From assembly GCA_947632035.1 (NCBI GenBank), contig CANRNR010000001.1:1-64000 (forward strand): a stretch of DNA of 64,000 bases, given 5' to 3'. The stretch comes from an uncultured Clostridia bacterium. GTDB taxonomy: Bacteria; Bacillota; Clostridia; TANB77; CAG-508. Each line of letters starts with the position of its first letter. The first letter of the stretch is position 1. The notes under the pieces are model-generated. The model had not been told where the DNA came from. It saw nothing but the letters and a program-made list of their open reading frames with translations, and ran no database searches. Positions 46,926 through 55,736 of this stretch are shown piece after piece. The position numbers and the translations under genes are program-made.

Positions 46926-47365
46926 CATTATTGGTAAAATTTGTTTTCATAGTTTGTTAAATTAGATTTATAATTTATTGAGATAATAATTTTCTAGATT
47001 AAAATTTCTTTCACCTTCTTTGCTAATATATTAAATTGCAAGTTTTACAATACTCAATAAGCTTAGCTACTGCCTCCTTTCAAATTATTTTTACTTTTTT
47101 TGAATTTCCTTTGGATTTTATTTTAAGAATAAATTTTTAAGATTTTAAATTTAATTTTAATTTTTTTGATTAAATATAGAAAAAATAAAACTTTTTTAAT
47201 CTAAAGTAATTTTAAATAAAATTTTATATTTTATTGTACGATTGCAATTTATATTATTAAATCATAAAAGCATACAGATTTCAAGAAAAATCGCTTGACA
47301 ATTTTCTACATTTCTCTACATATATTTTAACATTTATAAAATTTATATATAATATTTTAAAGCAA
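46926..47365. other. Extremely AT-rich stretch without a recognisable gene (about 440 bp)
   Basis: No reading frame with an SD, no structural RNA signature and no strong repeat was found. A TTGACA at 47295-47300 is present but has no convincing -10 at correct spacing. TCTACATTTCTCTACAT is a small direct repeat just after it. I see nothing else here. Confidence 0.5.
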
Positions 47366-47367
47366 CC

Positions 47368-47403
47368 AAAAATTGCTTGAATGAATATATTCAAAGCAAT
47401 TTT
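47368..47403 (-). terminator. Terminator of the 71-aa membrane protein gene
   Basis: Minus-strand hairpin AAAATTGCTTTGAAT / ATTCAAGCAATTTTT with a short loop, directly after the T-rich end of the gene. The stop codon is 27 bp upstream. Confidence 0.75.
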
Positions 47404-47429
47404 ATGATATAAGTTTACAAATCTTTAAT

Positions 47430-47645
47430 CTATAAACTCCCTAACACATTAATAAAATTAACTATTAGCACCGCATCTAAAGCTATAAGCAAAGTAGCAC
47501 TTACTACTGTCATTGTTATAATCTTATGCCTTTTTACCTTTTCTAATGCCTTTTCTAAAAATAAACTTGTCCAATCATTACTAACTTTCTTTTCCCTTCT
47601 TGCATCTGCACGAAGGTTTAGCACTAAATCTTTTGCATACTCCAT
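47430..47645 (-). CDS. Small membrane protein, 71 aa, unknown
   Basis: An amphipathic N-terminal half (AKDLVLNLRADARREKKVSNDW; EKALEKVKRHK) is followed by one transmembrane helix (IITMTVVSATLLIALDAVLIVNF). The SD is excellent (AGGAGG, 7 nt before ATG) and a terminator follows, so it is a real single-gene unit. I do not recognise the family. A basic soluble part followed by a C-terminal membrane anchor points to a tail-anchored, cytoplasm-facing protein. Confidence 0.72.
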   Translation of the reverse strand: MEYAKDLVLNLRADARREKKVSNDWTSLFLEKALEKVKRHKIITMTVVSATLLIALDAVLIVNFINVLGSL

Positions 47646-47819
47646 AAAACATCCTCCTAAACATATACTTGTTAAACATTAAATGTAAATTATAAATATA
47701 AAACATAATTTAGTTATTATAAATATATGCTAGTATTCTTATTTTATGATAAAAATCGTACACAAAATTGTGTTATATTATGCTATATTTCGGCATTTTA
47801 TTGTAATTTACTTTATTGT

Positions 47820-47905
47820 GAGACTTCGTTTTATTGTGACTTCGTTTTATTATGACCTGTCCCTTTTTCCCATTTTTGGGGTATTTGGACCTGGTCCTAT
47901 TTTCT
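47820..47905. repeat. Short tandem and palindromic repeat remnant near uvrC 3' end
   Basis: ACTTCGTTTTATTGTG is repeated once with one change (16-nt period). It is followed by GACCTGTCCC and, 25 nt on, by the palindrome GGACCTGGTCC (47889-47899). The GC-rich blocks contrast with the AT-rich surroundings and resemble small dispersed repeats of Clostridia. One of the hairpins may terminate uvrC. Confidence 0.45.
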
Positions 47906-47911
47906 TTTTGT

Positions 47912-49699
47912 TCAATCTTCTCCTTTTATACTCTTTGCTAACTTCTCATTTATTCCTTTTATTTTGGTCAATTCTTCTATGCTAGCTTCTTTTATTTTTT
48001 GCACACTACCAAACCTTTTTAATAATTCCTTTTTCTTAGCTGGTCCTATTCCAGGAATTTCATCTAACTCAGATTTTGTAATGTCCTTTCCTCTTAGTTT
48101 CCTATGGTATCCAATAGCCTTTTCATGCACGCAGTCTTGGAAATAAGTTATAGTGTTCATTAGCCTTTCTGATAAAGGAAGTTCGTTTCTATTTTCATCA
48201 ATTAAAGCTCTGGTTGAGTGCTTGTCATCCTTAACCATTCCGAAAATTGGTATATCTAAATTATATACATCTATTGCTTCTTTTGCTGCCCTCATTTGAG
48301 TTATTCCACCATCTACAAATATAGTATCTGGAAGCTCTCCAAATGCACCTTTTGGGTTATCTATTGAATGCTTTAATCTTCTAATTATAACCTCTTTCAT
48401 GCACTCTGGGTCATCTTGACCAATTACTGTTTTTATTTTAAAAGTTCTAGATAAGTTCTTTTTAACGGTTCCATCTTGAAGTACACACATTGCTGCAACT
48501 ACATATTGACCAGAAATATTTGAAATGTCGTAACTTTCTATCTTTCGTGGAAGCTTTTCCATTTTTAAAACTTTTTTAAGTTCGTTTACTACACCGTATT
48601 TTTCTTTTTCAGTATTTTCCAAAGTTATTTTAGCATTGTTTTCAGCCATTTCCACAAGCTTTAGCTTCTCTCCCTTTTGTGGAGATTTTATTTCTACTAC
48701 CCTTCCTATTTTTTCTGATAACGATTTTTCTAGAAGATCCTTATCTTCTATTTCTTCTTTTACCATAATTCTATGAGGAATTATTAGGCTATCTAAATAA
48801 TATTGTTTTAAAAAGTTAGAAAGAATTTCTTTATCTGTTTCATCTTCTAATCCTTCTAAGAAATAATGCTCTCGACCTACCATTTTGCTATTTCTAATAA
48901 AAAATACTTCTATGCAAACTCTTAACTCGTTTCTAGCTAAGCCAATAACATCAATGTCATTTTCAGAAAGGTTAGAAACCTTTTGCCTTTCATAACTTAT
49001 CTTTTCTATTGCCAATTTTTTATCTCTTAAATATGCTGCCTTTTCAAATTCTAGCTTTTTAGAAGCCTCTTGCATTTCCTTATCTAACTGCTTTATAAGT
49101 GCTTCTGTTTTACCTGATAACAAATTTATAATTTGGTTTATTTGCTCTCTATACTCTTCCTCAGAAATATAGTTCATGCAAGGAGCACTACATTTTTTTA
49201 TATGATAATTAAGACATGGTCTATCCTTAAATTTAAAACTTTTACATTGTCTAATTTTAAACTTAGATTTTATAAAATCCACCATTTCCTTTGCACTACC
49301 AGCACTTGCATATGGTCCAAAATACTTTGCTCCATCATTTAAAACTCTTCTTGTTATATATACATCTGGGTATTTTTCTTGAACATTTACTTTTATATAT
49401 GGGTATGTTTTATCATCTTTCAATAAAACATTAAATTTAGGCATATTTTTCTTTATTAAATTACATTCTAGAATTAGAGCTTCTGATTCATTATCTGTTA
49501 CAATGTATTCAAAATGGTCTATTAGAGCAACCATGTTTTCTATTCTTTTTGTTTTGTTATTTTTTCTAAAGTATTGCCTTACTCTGTTTTTTAAAGAAAT
49601 TGCTTTTCCAACATAGATGATTTTATCGTTTTTGTCATGCATTATATATACGCCTGGTTTATCTGGCAACTTTTTTAGCTCTTGCTCTATATCAAACAT
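47912..49699 (-). CDS. uvrC: UvrABC excinuclease subunit C
   Basis: UvrC (595 aa, normal) makes the two incisions in nucleotide excision repair. The GIY-YIG domain is KPGVYIMHDKNDKIIYVGKA. The UVR motif includes LEFEKAAYLRDKKLAIEKI. The RNase H-like C-terminal endonuclease has ISGQYVVAAMCV, FVDGGITQMRAAKEA and DDKHSTRALI. A C-terminal HhH2 follows (IPGIGPAKKKELLKRFGSVQKI). It starts with ATG after GAAGGAGGG. The upstream region contains two inverted copies of the 29-nt repeat. Confidence 0.97.
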   Translation of the reverse strand: MFDIEQELKKLPDKPGVYIMHDKNDKIIYVGKAISLKNRVRQYFRKNNKTKRIENMVALIDHFEYIVTDNESEALILECNLIKKNMPKFNVLLKDDKTYPYIKVNVQEKYPDVYITRRVLNDGAKYFGPYASAGSAKEMVDFIKSKFKIRQCKSFKFKDRPCLNYHIKKCSAPCMNYISEEEYREQINQIINLLSGKTEALIKQLDKEMQEASKKLEFEKAAYLRDKKLAIEKISYERQKVSNLSENDIDVIGLARNELRVCIEVFFIRNSKMVGREHYFLEGLEDETDKEILSNFLKQYYLDSLIIPHRIMVKEEIEDKDLLEKSLSEKIGRVVEIKSPQKGEKLKLVEMAENNAKITLENTEKEKYGVVNELKKVLKMEKLPRKIESYDISNISGQYVVAAMCVLQDGTVKKNLSRTFKIKTVIGQDDPECMKEVIIRRLKHSIDNPKGAFGELPDTIFVDGGITQMRAAKEAIDVYNLDIPIFGMVKDDKHSTRALIDENRNELPLSERLMNTITYFQDCVHEKAIGYHRKLRGKDITKSELDEIPGIGPAKKKELLKRFGSVQKIKEASIEELTKIKGINEKLAKSIKGED

Positions 49700-49745
49700 T
49701 CTTCTAAGCCCTCCTTCTTTTATTATTTTAGCATATTATTTTGAA

Positions 49746-49952
49746 TAAGACAATGGGACGGGGTTTTTGTCTTAATGAAAATTGGCATTACTTTACATAA
49801 TTTCATTTAACTTTTCGATTGATGTTAAAATTGACTTTAATATAAGAAATTTTGATAAAAAATGTCTAATTATTTTATTACCCTAGAAAATTCTAAAGTG
49901 AAAAGGTATTGCCTCAAAAACCTTAAGACAAAAACCCCGTCCCATTGTCTTA
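49746..49952. mobile_element. Possible MITE: 207 bp bounded by 29-nt inverted repeats
   Basis: 49746-49774 (TAAGACAATGGGACGGGG...) and 49924-49952 (...CCCCGTCCCATTGTCTTA) are perfect reverse complements of 29 nt. Each is itself a hairpin with 8-nt ends (TAAGACAA/TTGTCTTA). A third copy with one mismatch lies alone at 23786. No target-site duplication was clear, so it could instead be two independent hairpin repeats. Confidence 0.55.
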
Positions 49953-49956
49953 AAAT

Positions 49957-49985
49957 TTGACACAATTTATTTTTTATAGTAATAT
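49957..49985 (+). promoter_or_regulatory. Promoter of glmS
   Basis: TTGACA (49957-49962), 17-nt spacer, TAATAT (49980-49985); an overlapping TATAAT at 49983-49988 gives a 20-nt spacer. It is about 140 bp upstream of the ribozyme cleavage site. Confidence 0.6.
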
Positions 49986-50111
49986 AATACTATTAAAAGT
50001 TTACAAATTAAATTTACAAGAAAATTATTAAGTTAAGATATATATTTATACAAAAGAATCTTAATATTAAAGTTATTTTCTTTATATTATTAAAAGAAAG
50101 GAGAGTAGTTT

Positions 50112-50285
50112 TTAAATTACAGCGCCTGGACAATTTATTTATAAATGTTTATCAATATTTATGAAGTTTTAAAAAAATTGTTGACGAGGTTAGGGTTTAT
50201 CGAAAGACTCGGCGGATGGCCCTATGGCACTACATACTGCCATTAAATATTAGGTAAAAAATCATAGTGATATGATATAACAAAT
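50112..50285 (+). ncRNA. glmS ribozyme: glmS self-cleaving ribozyme
   Basis: The conserved blocks are all present and in order: AGCGCCTGGAC (50121-), a variable P1 arm, TTGTTGACGAGGTTAGGG (50178-50195), TTTATCGAAAGACTCGGCGG and ATGGCCCTATGGCA. Cleavage is expected between A50121 and G50122. The ribozyme uses glucosamine-6-phosphate as cofactor, and the cleaved glmS mRNA is then degraded by RNase J, whose gene (rnjA) is also in this window. It starts about 310 nt upstream of the glmS ATG. P1 is unusually AT-rich (ATTTATTTATAAATG region). The 3' boundary is approximate. Confidence 0.95.
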
Positions 50286-50428
50286 CTAATAAGGTATGTT
50301 TTAATTTGTATGCTTTCTTAAAATAATTTCTTAGAATGTATAACTTTGTATAGCTTTGTTTAACTTTCTAAAGAAAATTTAGTGTTCTAAAATTAGTTAG
50401 AGCATGATTTTAAAGGAGGTATTTTTTT

Positions 50429-52267
50429 ATGTGTGGAATTGTTGGCTATGTTGGTAATAAAAAAGCCACACCGGTTTTAATTAAAGGATTATTAAGTTTA
50501 GAATATAGAGGATATGATTCTGCAGGTATTGCAGTTATAGAAGATGGTAAATTACTAGTTATGAAAGATAAAGGTAGAGTTGCTAATTTACAAGAAATTA
50601 CTGACTCTATTAACCCTGATGCTACCATTGGAATTGCTCATACAAGATGGGCAACTCATGGAAAGCCATCAAGAGAAAATTCACATCCTCATATGGATAA
50701 TAGTGGAGAGTTTGCAGTTGTACATAATGGTATAATTGAAAACTATCATGAATTAAGAGAATTTTTAACTGAAAAAGGTTATAAATTTTCATCTCAAACA
50801 GATACAGAGGTAATTCCTAATTTAATTCATTATTATTATACAAATGGTGTTAAAACTAATACCCCATTTTTAAGTGCAGTAAAGTCTGCAGTAGATGATT
50901 TAAGAGGAAGTTACGCTATTGAAGTAGTTTCTAGTCTATATACAGATACTATGATAGTTACTAGAAAGGATAGCCCTCTTGTTATAGGAAAAGGAAATGG
51001 TGAAAACTTTGTAGCATCTGATATTCCTGCTATACTTTCATATTCAAAAGATTTTTATTTATTAGATGATAATGAATATGCTGTTTTAACTGCTGATAGT
51101 ATCAACTTCTTTGATAGTAGCTTGTCAGAGCATAGCAAGCCTATAAAAAATATTGAATGGGATGCAACAGCTGCTGAAAAAAATGGTTTTGAAGATTATA
51201 TGTTAAAGGAAATATATGAGCAACCAACTGCTATTAGAGAAACTATTGGAGCACATTTCCATTTAGGTGAAAAATGTGATTTCCCTGAAATTGATATTAC
51301 AGCTGATTATTTAAAAACTATAAATAAAATTTATATTATAGCTTGTGGTACTGCAATGCATGCAGGTTTAGTTGGCAAAAATGCTATTGAAAGGCTTTGC
51401 CACATTCCTGTAGAAGTAGACATTGCTTCTGAGTTTCGTTATAGAAACCCTATCATAAATGAAAAAACTTTATGTATTTATGTTAGTCAATCTGGTGAAA
51501 CTGCAGATACAATAGCTGCCTTAAAATTAGCAAGGTCAAAAGGTGCTAAAACACTTGCAATTTCTAATGTTATAGGAAGTTCAATTACTCGTGAAGCAGA
51601 TTATACTGTATATACACATGCAGGTCCTGAAATTGCTGTTGCTTCTACAAAAGCTTACACTTCACAAGTTGTATTATTAGTTATACTTGCTATGTATTTT
51701 GCAGAATTGTTAGGAACTACTGAGCAAAGCATTTTAGATAATCTAAAAGCTTCAATTTTAGATTTACCTACTGCTATTGAAACTGTATTAGACCAAACCG
51801 AACAAGTAAAAGAATTTGCAAACAAAATATATACAGAACATGATATGTATTTCTTAGGAAGAGGAACTGATTACTGTGTTGCTATGGAAGGCTCTTTAAA
51901 ATTAAAAGAAATTTCTTACATTCACTCAGAAGCATATGCAGCAGGTGAATTAAAACATGGACCTATAGCACTTATTGAAAATGGAATAACTGTAATTGGA
52001 ATTTTAACAGATCCTGATTTAGTAGAAAAGTCAATTAGCAATTTACAAGAAGTAGTTTCTAGAGGTGCTAAAACTTTTATAATTACTAACCAAAAACTTA
52101 CAAACACAAGCTTTGATTTTATAATAAATATTCCAGAAACTGAGTCTATCATATCACCTATTGTTTCTATTATTCCGCTTCAACTTCTTGCTTATTACAT
52201 TTCTAAGAACAAAGGATTAGATGTTGATAAACCTAGAAATTTAGCAAAGTCAGTTACTGTTGAGTAA
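50429..52267 (+). CDS. glmS: Glutamine-fructose-6-phosphate aminotransferase (isomerising)
   Basis: GlmS (612 aa) makes glucosamine-6-phosphate for cell-wall precursors. The N-terminal Cys2 nucleophile is in MCGIVGYVG and the glutaminase motif is HTRWATHGKPSRENSHPH. Two SIS sugar-isomerase domains follow (ACGTAMHAGLVGK, YVSQSGETADT; GRGTDYCVAMEGSLKLKE, EAYAAGELKHGP), ending in DVDKPRNLAKSVTVE. SD is GGAGG. Expression is controlled by the product-sensing ribozyme directly upstream. Confidence 0.98.
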   Translation: MCGIVGYVGNKKATPVLIKGLLSLEYRGYDSAGIAVIEDGKLLVMKDKGRVANLQEITDSINPDATIGIAHTRWATHGKPSRENSHPHMDNSGEFAVVHNGIIENYHELREFLTEKGYKFSSQTDTEVIPNLIHYYYTNGVKTNTPFLSAVKSAVDDLRGSYAIEVVSSLYTDTMIVTRKDSPLVIGKGNGENFVASDIPAILSYSKDFYLLDDNEYAVLTADSINFFDSSLSEHSKPIKNIEWDATAAEKNGFEDYMLKEIYEQPTAIRETIGAHFHLGEKCDFPEIDITADYLKTINKIYIIACGTAMHAGLVGKNAIERLCHIPVEVDIASEFRYRNPIINEKTLCIYVSQSGETADTIAALKLARSKGAKTLAISNVIGSSITREADYTVYTHAGPEIAVASTKAYTSQVVLLVILAMYFAELLGTTEQSILDNLKASILDLPTAIETVLDQTEQVKEFANKIYTEHDMYFLGRGTDYCVAMEGSLKLKEISYIHSEAYAAGELKHGPIALIENGITVIGILTDPDLVEKSISNLQEVVSRGAKTFIITNQKLTNTSFDFIINIPETESIISPIVSIIPLQLLAYYISKNKGLDVDKPRNLAKSVTVE

Positions 52268-52347
52268 CATTTATACCATGTACGCTTTCCAATTTTGTGA
52301 GTACTTGGGAAATATGAAAATTTAGAAAAGAAAATTTTATAAAAAAA

Positions 52348-52380
52348 GACCACCCTATCTTAAATAGATAGAGTGGTTTT
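52348..52380 (+). terminator. Terminator between convergent glmS and purA
   Basis: Hairpin ACCACCCTATC / GATAGAGTGGT (one G-T wobble) with a 7-nt loop, A-run before and TTTTGTCTTCTT after. It can serve both strands. Confidence 0.75.
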
Positions 52381-52469
52381 GTCTTCTTCATAGACGTTCC
52401 ATTTAGAGTGCCATAAATAAATGTGTTTAGCATATTTCATACTACTATTGCCTTGTTGCTTCCATACTG

Positions 52470-53732
52470 TTACCGAACGATGGTATCTTTTGCATCAGGA
52501 CCTACTCCAATGTACTTGACTGGAATTCCTGTAAAGAATTCAATAAGCTTAATGAATTTCTTTGCATTTTCATCAAGTTCATCGAAATTTGTAACTCCTT
52601 CAGTACTCCAACCACCTTTAAGAGTTTCATAAATCGGTTCGCAGTTTTCAAGGTCAACAGGAACATAATTTATGATTTCTTTTCCATTATATTGGTATGC
52701 CACACACACTTGAATTTCTTCGAATTTGCCGATGGTGTCTAAGTGGTTTAAGGCTAATGAAGTGCAGCCGTTTATATAGCATGCATCCAATACCATTACC
52801 AAATCCAGCCATCCGCATCTTCTCGGGCGATTTGTGGTTGTACCATATTCATGGCCAAGCTCACGTATTCTGTCTCCTACTTCATTCTTCTGTTCAGTAG
52901 GGAATGCTCCTTCGCCCACTCTTGAAGTATAGGCTTTCATAGCACCTATTACCTCACTTTGCTTGTTCAAAGGAACTCCTGCACCTGTGCAAGCCCCACT
53001 TGCTATTGGATTAGACGAAGTAACATCTGGATATGTACCCCAATCCAAGTCCAAGAAAGTAGATTGTGCACCTTCGAGAACAATGTTTAGGCCCTCTTTC
53101 CTTAGAATAGGTTTAGTGTCCTTTACAAACTTTGCAAGGTACTGACCTAACTCAGAATATTCTTCGAAGATTTCATCCACCTCGCTTTCGCAGATGGTAT
53201 GGCCGGCAGACATAAGATTAGCACTTTCCATCATCAGTATGAAATGGATTTTTTCCTTTAAGGTTTCAGGCTTTCCTACCAAATCACACATGCGAATACC
53301 TACTCTTTCGCTTTTGCTTTGATAGCAAGGTCCAATTCCTCTTAAGGTAGTTCCTATTTTCTTGTCACCCCTTTGAGCCTCCTGAATTTTATCCAATTCC
53401 ACATGAATTGGCAAAATCACATGTGCCCTATTACTGACGACAAGATTATCCTGGGTGATTTTGATTCCTCTCGCCTTTAGCTCTTTTATTTCTTGAGCCA
53501 AAACACGAGGATCAACCACAACCCCTGTGCCTATGATTGATAAAACTTTTGGATTGATTATGGAAGCCGGAAGCAAATGAAGTTTATAAGTTTCACCTTC
53601 GGAAACAACAGTATGACCTGCATTATTTCCACCGGTGCACCTTATTACAACATCTGCATTTTGCATTGCAAAATGACAAACCCGGCCTTTGCCTTCATCT
53701 CCCCATTGTGTTCCAACAATTGTTCTTATCAT
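52470..53732 (-). CDS. purA: Adenylosuccinate synthetase, GC-shifted
   Basis: PurA (420 aa) joins IMP and aspartate with GTP in the first step to AMP. Motifs: VGTQWGDEGKGRV (P-loop and catalytic Asp), NNAGHTVVSEG, IGTTLRGIGPCYQSK, GACTGAGVPLN, TTNRPRRCGWLDLVM. The SD is AAAGGAG. The gene is clearly more GC-rich than its neighbours and uses CGG, CTG and GGC codons rare elsewhere in the window, which suggests horizontal acquisition or replacement of the native copy. No other pur gene is adjacent, and I could not find a clear promoter. Confidence 0.95.
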   Translation of the reverse strand: MIRTIVGTQWGDEGKGRVCHFAMQNADVVIRCTGGNNAGHTVVSEGETYKLHLLPASIINPKVLSIIGTGVVVDPRVLAQEIKELKARGIKITQDNLVVSNRAHVILPIHVELDKIQEAQRGDKKIGTTLRGIGPCYQSKSERVGIRMCDLVGKPETLKEKIHFILMMESANLMSAGHTICESEVDEIFEEYSELGQYLAKFVKDTKPILRKEGLNIVLEGAQSTFLDLDWGTYPDVTSSNPIASGACTGAGVPLNKQSEVIGAMKAYTSRVGEGAFPTEQKNEVGDRIRELGHEYGTTTNRPRRCGWLDLVMVLDACYINGCTSLALNHLDTIGKFEEIQVCVAYQYNGKEIINYVPVDLENCEPIYETLKGGWSTEGVTNFDELDENAKKFIKLIEFFTGIPVKYIGVGPDAKDTIVR

Positions 53733-53912
53733 GTTTCATTTCTCCTTTGTGTAAAAATTTTTGGAACATCTATATAAAACCTTTATACAAAATAATGCAT
53801 AAAGATATTAAAGAATTACGCATAGAATTATATAATATTTTTATGTTAATTACAAGTATTTTTCTTTATTTGTCCTTATATTTTCTTTATTATCATTGAA
53901 TTTTTAGTATAC

Positions 53913-53945
53913 AAAAGCAATATTTTTGTGCAAAATATTGCTTTT
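53913..53945 (-). terminator. Terminator downstream of bofA
   Basis: Hairpin AAAAGCAATATTTT / AAAATATTGCTTTT with a 5-7-nt loop, ~65 bp after the bofA stop. Confidence 0.7.
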
Positions 53946-54011
53946 CAATATGTATTTTATCGTACAAATACATTTAACTTTTCACCTTACGAAGTAAACT
54001 CTTTAATCGTT

Positions 54012-54272
54012 CTATAAAAAAATCTTTAAAATAATTAGCAAAACTGCCCCTGGTATTCCAAGCAAGCCTACTAATACTGATGTACCTACATTAAGTCCTA
54101 TATGGAAACTAAATGCACTTCCAACTAAGTTTATTATAAAAATAAGTAGCCCACCTAAAAATGAGTTTAATATTAACTTAAAAATTGCTCTAAAAGGAAT
54201 AGAAAATACCTTTCCTATTACTACAAGTGCAATTATACAACCTAAAATAACAAAAACATTAGAAAAGTCCAA
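54012..54272 (-). CDS. bofA: Pro-sigma-K processing inhibitor BofA family protein
   Basis: The 86-aa membrane protein has three hydrophobic segments and the BofA C-terminal signature (LNSFLGGLLIFIINLVGS; LNVGTSVLVGLLGIPGAVLLI). In Bacillus BofA sits in the outer forespore membrane with SpoIVFA and holds back SpoIVFB cleavage of pro-sigma-K. The start codon appears to be TTG (54272-54270), with AGGGTGAT upstream. It follows yaaL, as in Bacillus (yaaL-bofA), but recR, usually next to them, is absent. Confidence 0.9.
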   Translation of the reverse strand: MDFSNVFVILGCIIALVVIGKVFSIPFRAIFKLILNSFLGGLLIFIINLVGSAFSFHIGLNVGTSVLVGLLGIPGAVLLIILKIFL

Positions 54273-54395
54273 ATATTATCACCCTACCCTACAAATTAAT
54301 TGTAAATATATGATTTTATGCACATATAAACTTTATAGCCTTCATATTTTTTAATTTATAGTAAATACTTATGATAATATTTGGACAAATATTAC

Positions 54396-54671
54396 TTATC
54401 CAACTTGATTTTTTCTAAAATAAAGCTCTTCTATCATATTTAGTGAAATCCCATTTTGTCTTGCTTTGTTTACAAGGAAATCCAGCTTGCTCTTTGTTGC
54501 TTTTATTTGATACACATAGTAATCAACTAAGCCCGCTTCTGCTGTTTCAAAATTCTTATTTGCTAAGTCTAACTCTCTTTTTGCTTTAATCACACTCATA
54601 ATTAATTCTATGTTTTTTTCATCTTCTGTTTTCTCTACAAGTAAATCTTCCCTTTCATAATCTCCGTACAT
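54396..54671 (-). CDS. DUF2508 (YaaL-like) protein
   Basis: A 91-aa helical, acidic protein: IELIMSVIKAKRELDLANKNFETAEAGLVDYYVYQIKATKSKLDFLVNKARQNGI. This fits the DUF2508/YaaL pattern (helix pair ending in K-AR-x-GI). Its position directly before bofA supports the assignment. The function is unknown. SD AAAGGAG. Confidence 0.82.
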   Translation of the reverse strand: MYGDYEREDLLVEKTEDEKNIELIMSVIKAKRELDLANKNFETAEAGLVDYYVYQIKATKSKLDFLVNKARQNGISLNMIEELYFRKNQVG

Positions 54672-54747
54672 ATTTCTATCTCCTTTTGCTTATAGTATAT
54701 AAAGATTTTTTCTTTTTATACTTTTATCTCTTGCTTTTCAATGAATT

Positions 54748-55593
54748 TTATAAAAATATTTCAAAGATAATAATTCCTAACGACTGTATAACAAACAAAT
54801 TGAAAATATTTGATGTAAGTAAATTATTTGTTGCCTCTATTACCCCATCTTCTGCTTGTTTTGCTTTTTTATAATGTTTTTGTGCTTCTAAAAATGTAAT
54901 AAGCTCTGGAATACTTGTAATAAAGCCTAATAATATACCAATTACCCATTGTGGAATTTTAAAATTAATGCACAATGCTTCTAATGTGTCACTTAATAAA
55001 TTTCCAATTGTATAAAGCAAAATTGCTATAATAACTAGATATACAGTATATTTTATAATGATTTTAATCTTCCCTCTTACCCATTTCGTTTCTTCTTGTA
55101 TTTCCTCTTCTTGTATAGTTTGCCTTTTTAGATAGAGTTTATGTGAGTTATTGTTTATAACATAAAATGCTAAAAATAATAATATGAAAATTGGCAGAAT
55201 TTCTACGGAATATTCTATATTAAATATAAACAAAAATGCTGGTATTGCTATTGTAAGTGCCACCATTATTAAATCTATTGTAATTGCTCTGTTAGCTAAT
55301 ACTTTTTGGTTTTTATTTATATATACTGTAAATAAGTACTGTACTAAATTTATTATATTCGAGCTTATTATATTGTATGCACCTGCTGATATAAGACCTG
55401 TAAATGATGAAAAACAAACTGTTAAAAGCTCTGGTGTAGATGTTGCGATTCCTGCAACATTTCCTATTGTTTTTGGCTTTAAATTTAAAGCCTCTCCCAG
55501 TTTTCTCAAAACAGGTACTAATAAATATTTTGATATTACTACAATTATTCCTGTATAAAATATGAACTTTATAAATGTCCAAATTAAGTTCAA
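54748..55593 (-). CDS. Ca2+/cation antiporter (CaCA) superfamily membrane protein
   Basis: The 281-aa protein has about 8-10 transmembrane segments and two CaCA alpha-repeats: GNVAGIATSTPELLTVCFSS and, in the second half, GILLGFITSIPELITFLEAQ, each with the P-E motif for cation binding. A charged loop in the middle (LKRQTIQEEEIQEETKWVRGK) separates the halves. It likely exchanges Ca2+ or another cation for Na+ or H+. The start is TTG (55593) with AGAGG upstream. It is shorter than typical members (~320). Its position upstream of yaaL-bofA suggests co-transcription with sporulation genes (inference). Confidence 0.85.
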   Translation of the reverse strand: MNLIWTFIKFIFYTGIIVVISKYLLVPVLRKLGEALNLKPKTIGNVAGIATSTPELLTVCFSSFTGLISAGAYNIISSNIINLVQYLFTVYINKNQKVLANRAITIDLIMVALTIAIPAFLFIFNIEYSVEILPIFILLFLAFYVINNNSHKLYLKRQTIQEEEIQEETKWVRGKIKIIIKYTVYLVIIAILLYTIGNLLSDTLEALCINFKIPQWVIGILLGFITSIPELITFLEAQKHYKKAKQAEDGVIEATNNLLTSNIFNLFVIQSLGIIIFEIFL

Positions 55594-55736
55594 GTTTCTA
55601 CCTCTTATCTTTATATTTTTTCTTATTCAATCCTAAGTTTTATATTGTTTGTTTATAATTTTCTTTGCAACTTTTATTTTTTCCTATTTTACCCATATAT
55701 ATATATTATATAACAATTTTTATTAAACTTTTAAAA

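Larger units (their letters stand above)
49700..50428. other. uvrC-glmS divergent intergenic region (729 bp)
   Basis: From left to right: two inverted 29-nt repeats enclosing about 150 bp of AT-rich filler (possible miniature element), the glmS promoter starting 5 bp after the second repeat, a leader of about 130 nt, the glmS ribozyme, and a spacer up to the SD GGAGG at 50416-50420. The filler between the repeats has no coding frame. Confidence 0.7.

Noticed and set aside
46926..47365. Hidden small gene or RNA in the AT-rich gap before the 71-aa gene
   Set aside because: No frame with an SD, no stable hairpin and no convincing promoter spacing could be found.
53733..53912. Purine riboswitch or PurR box before purA
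   Set aside because: None of the conserved aptamer junction or loop sequences of the guanine/adenine/2'-dG class is present, and I saw no CGAA-type PurBox pair.
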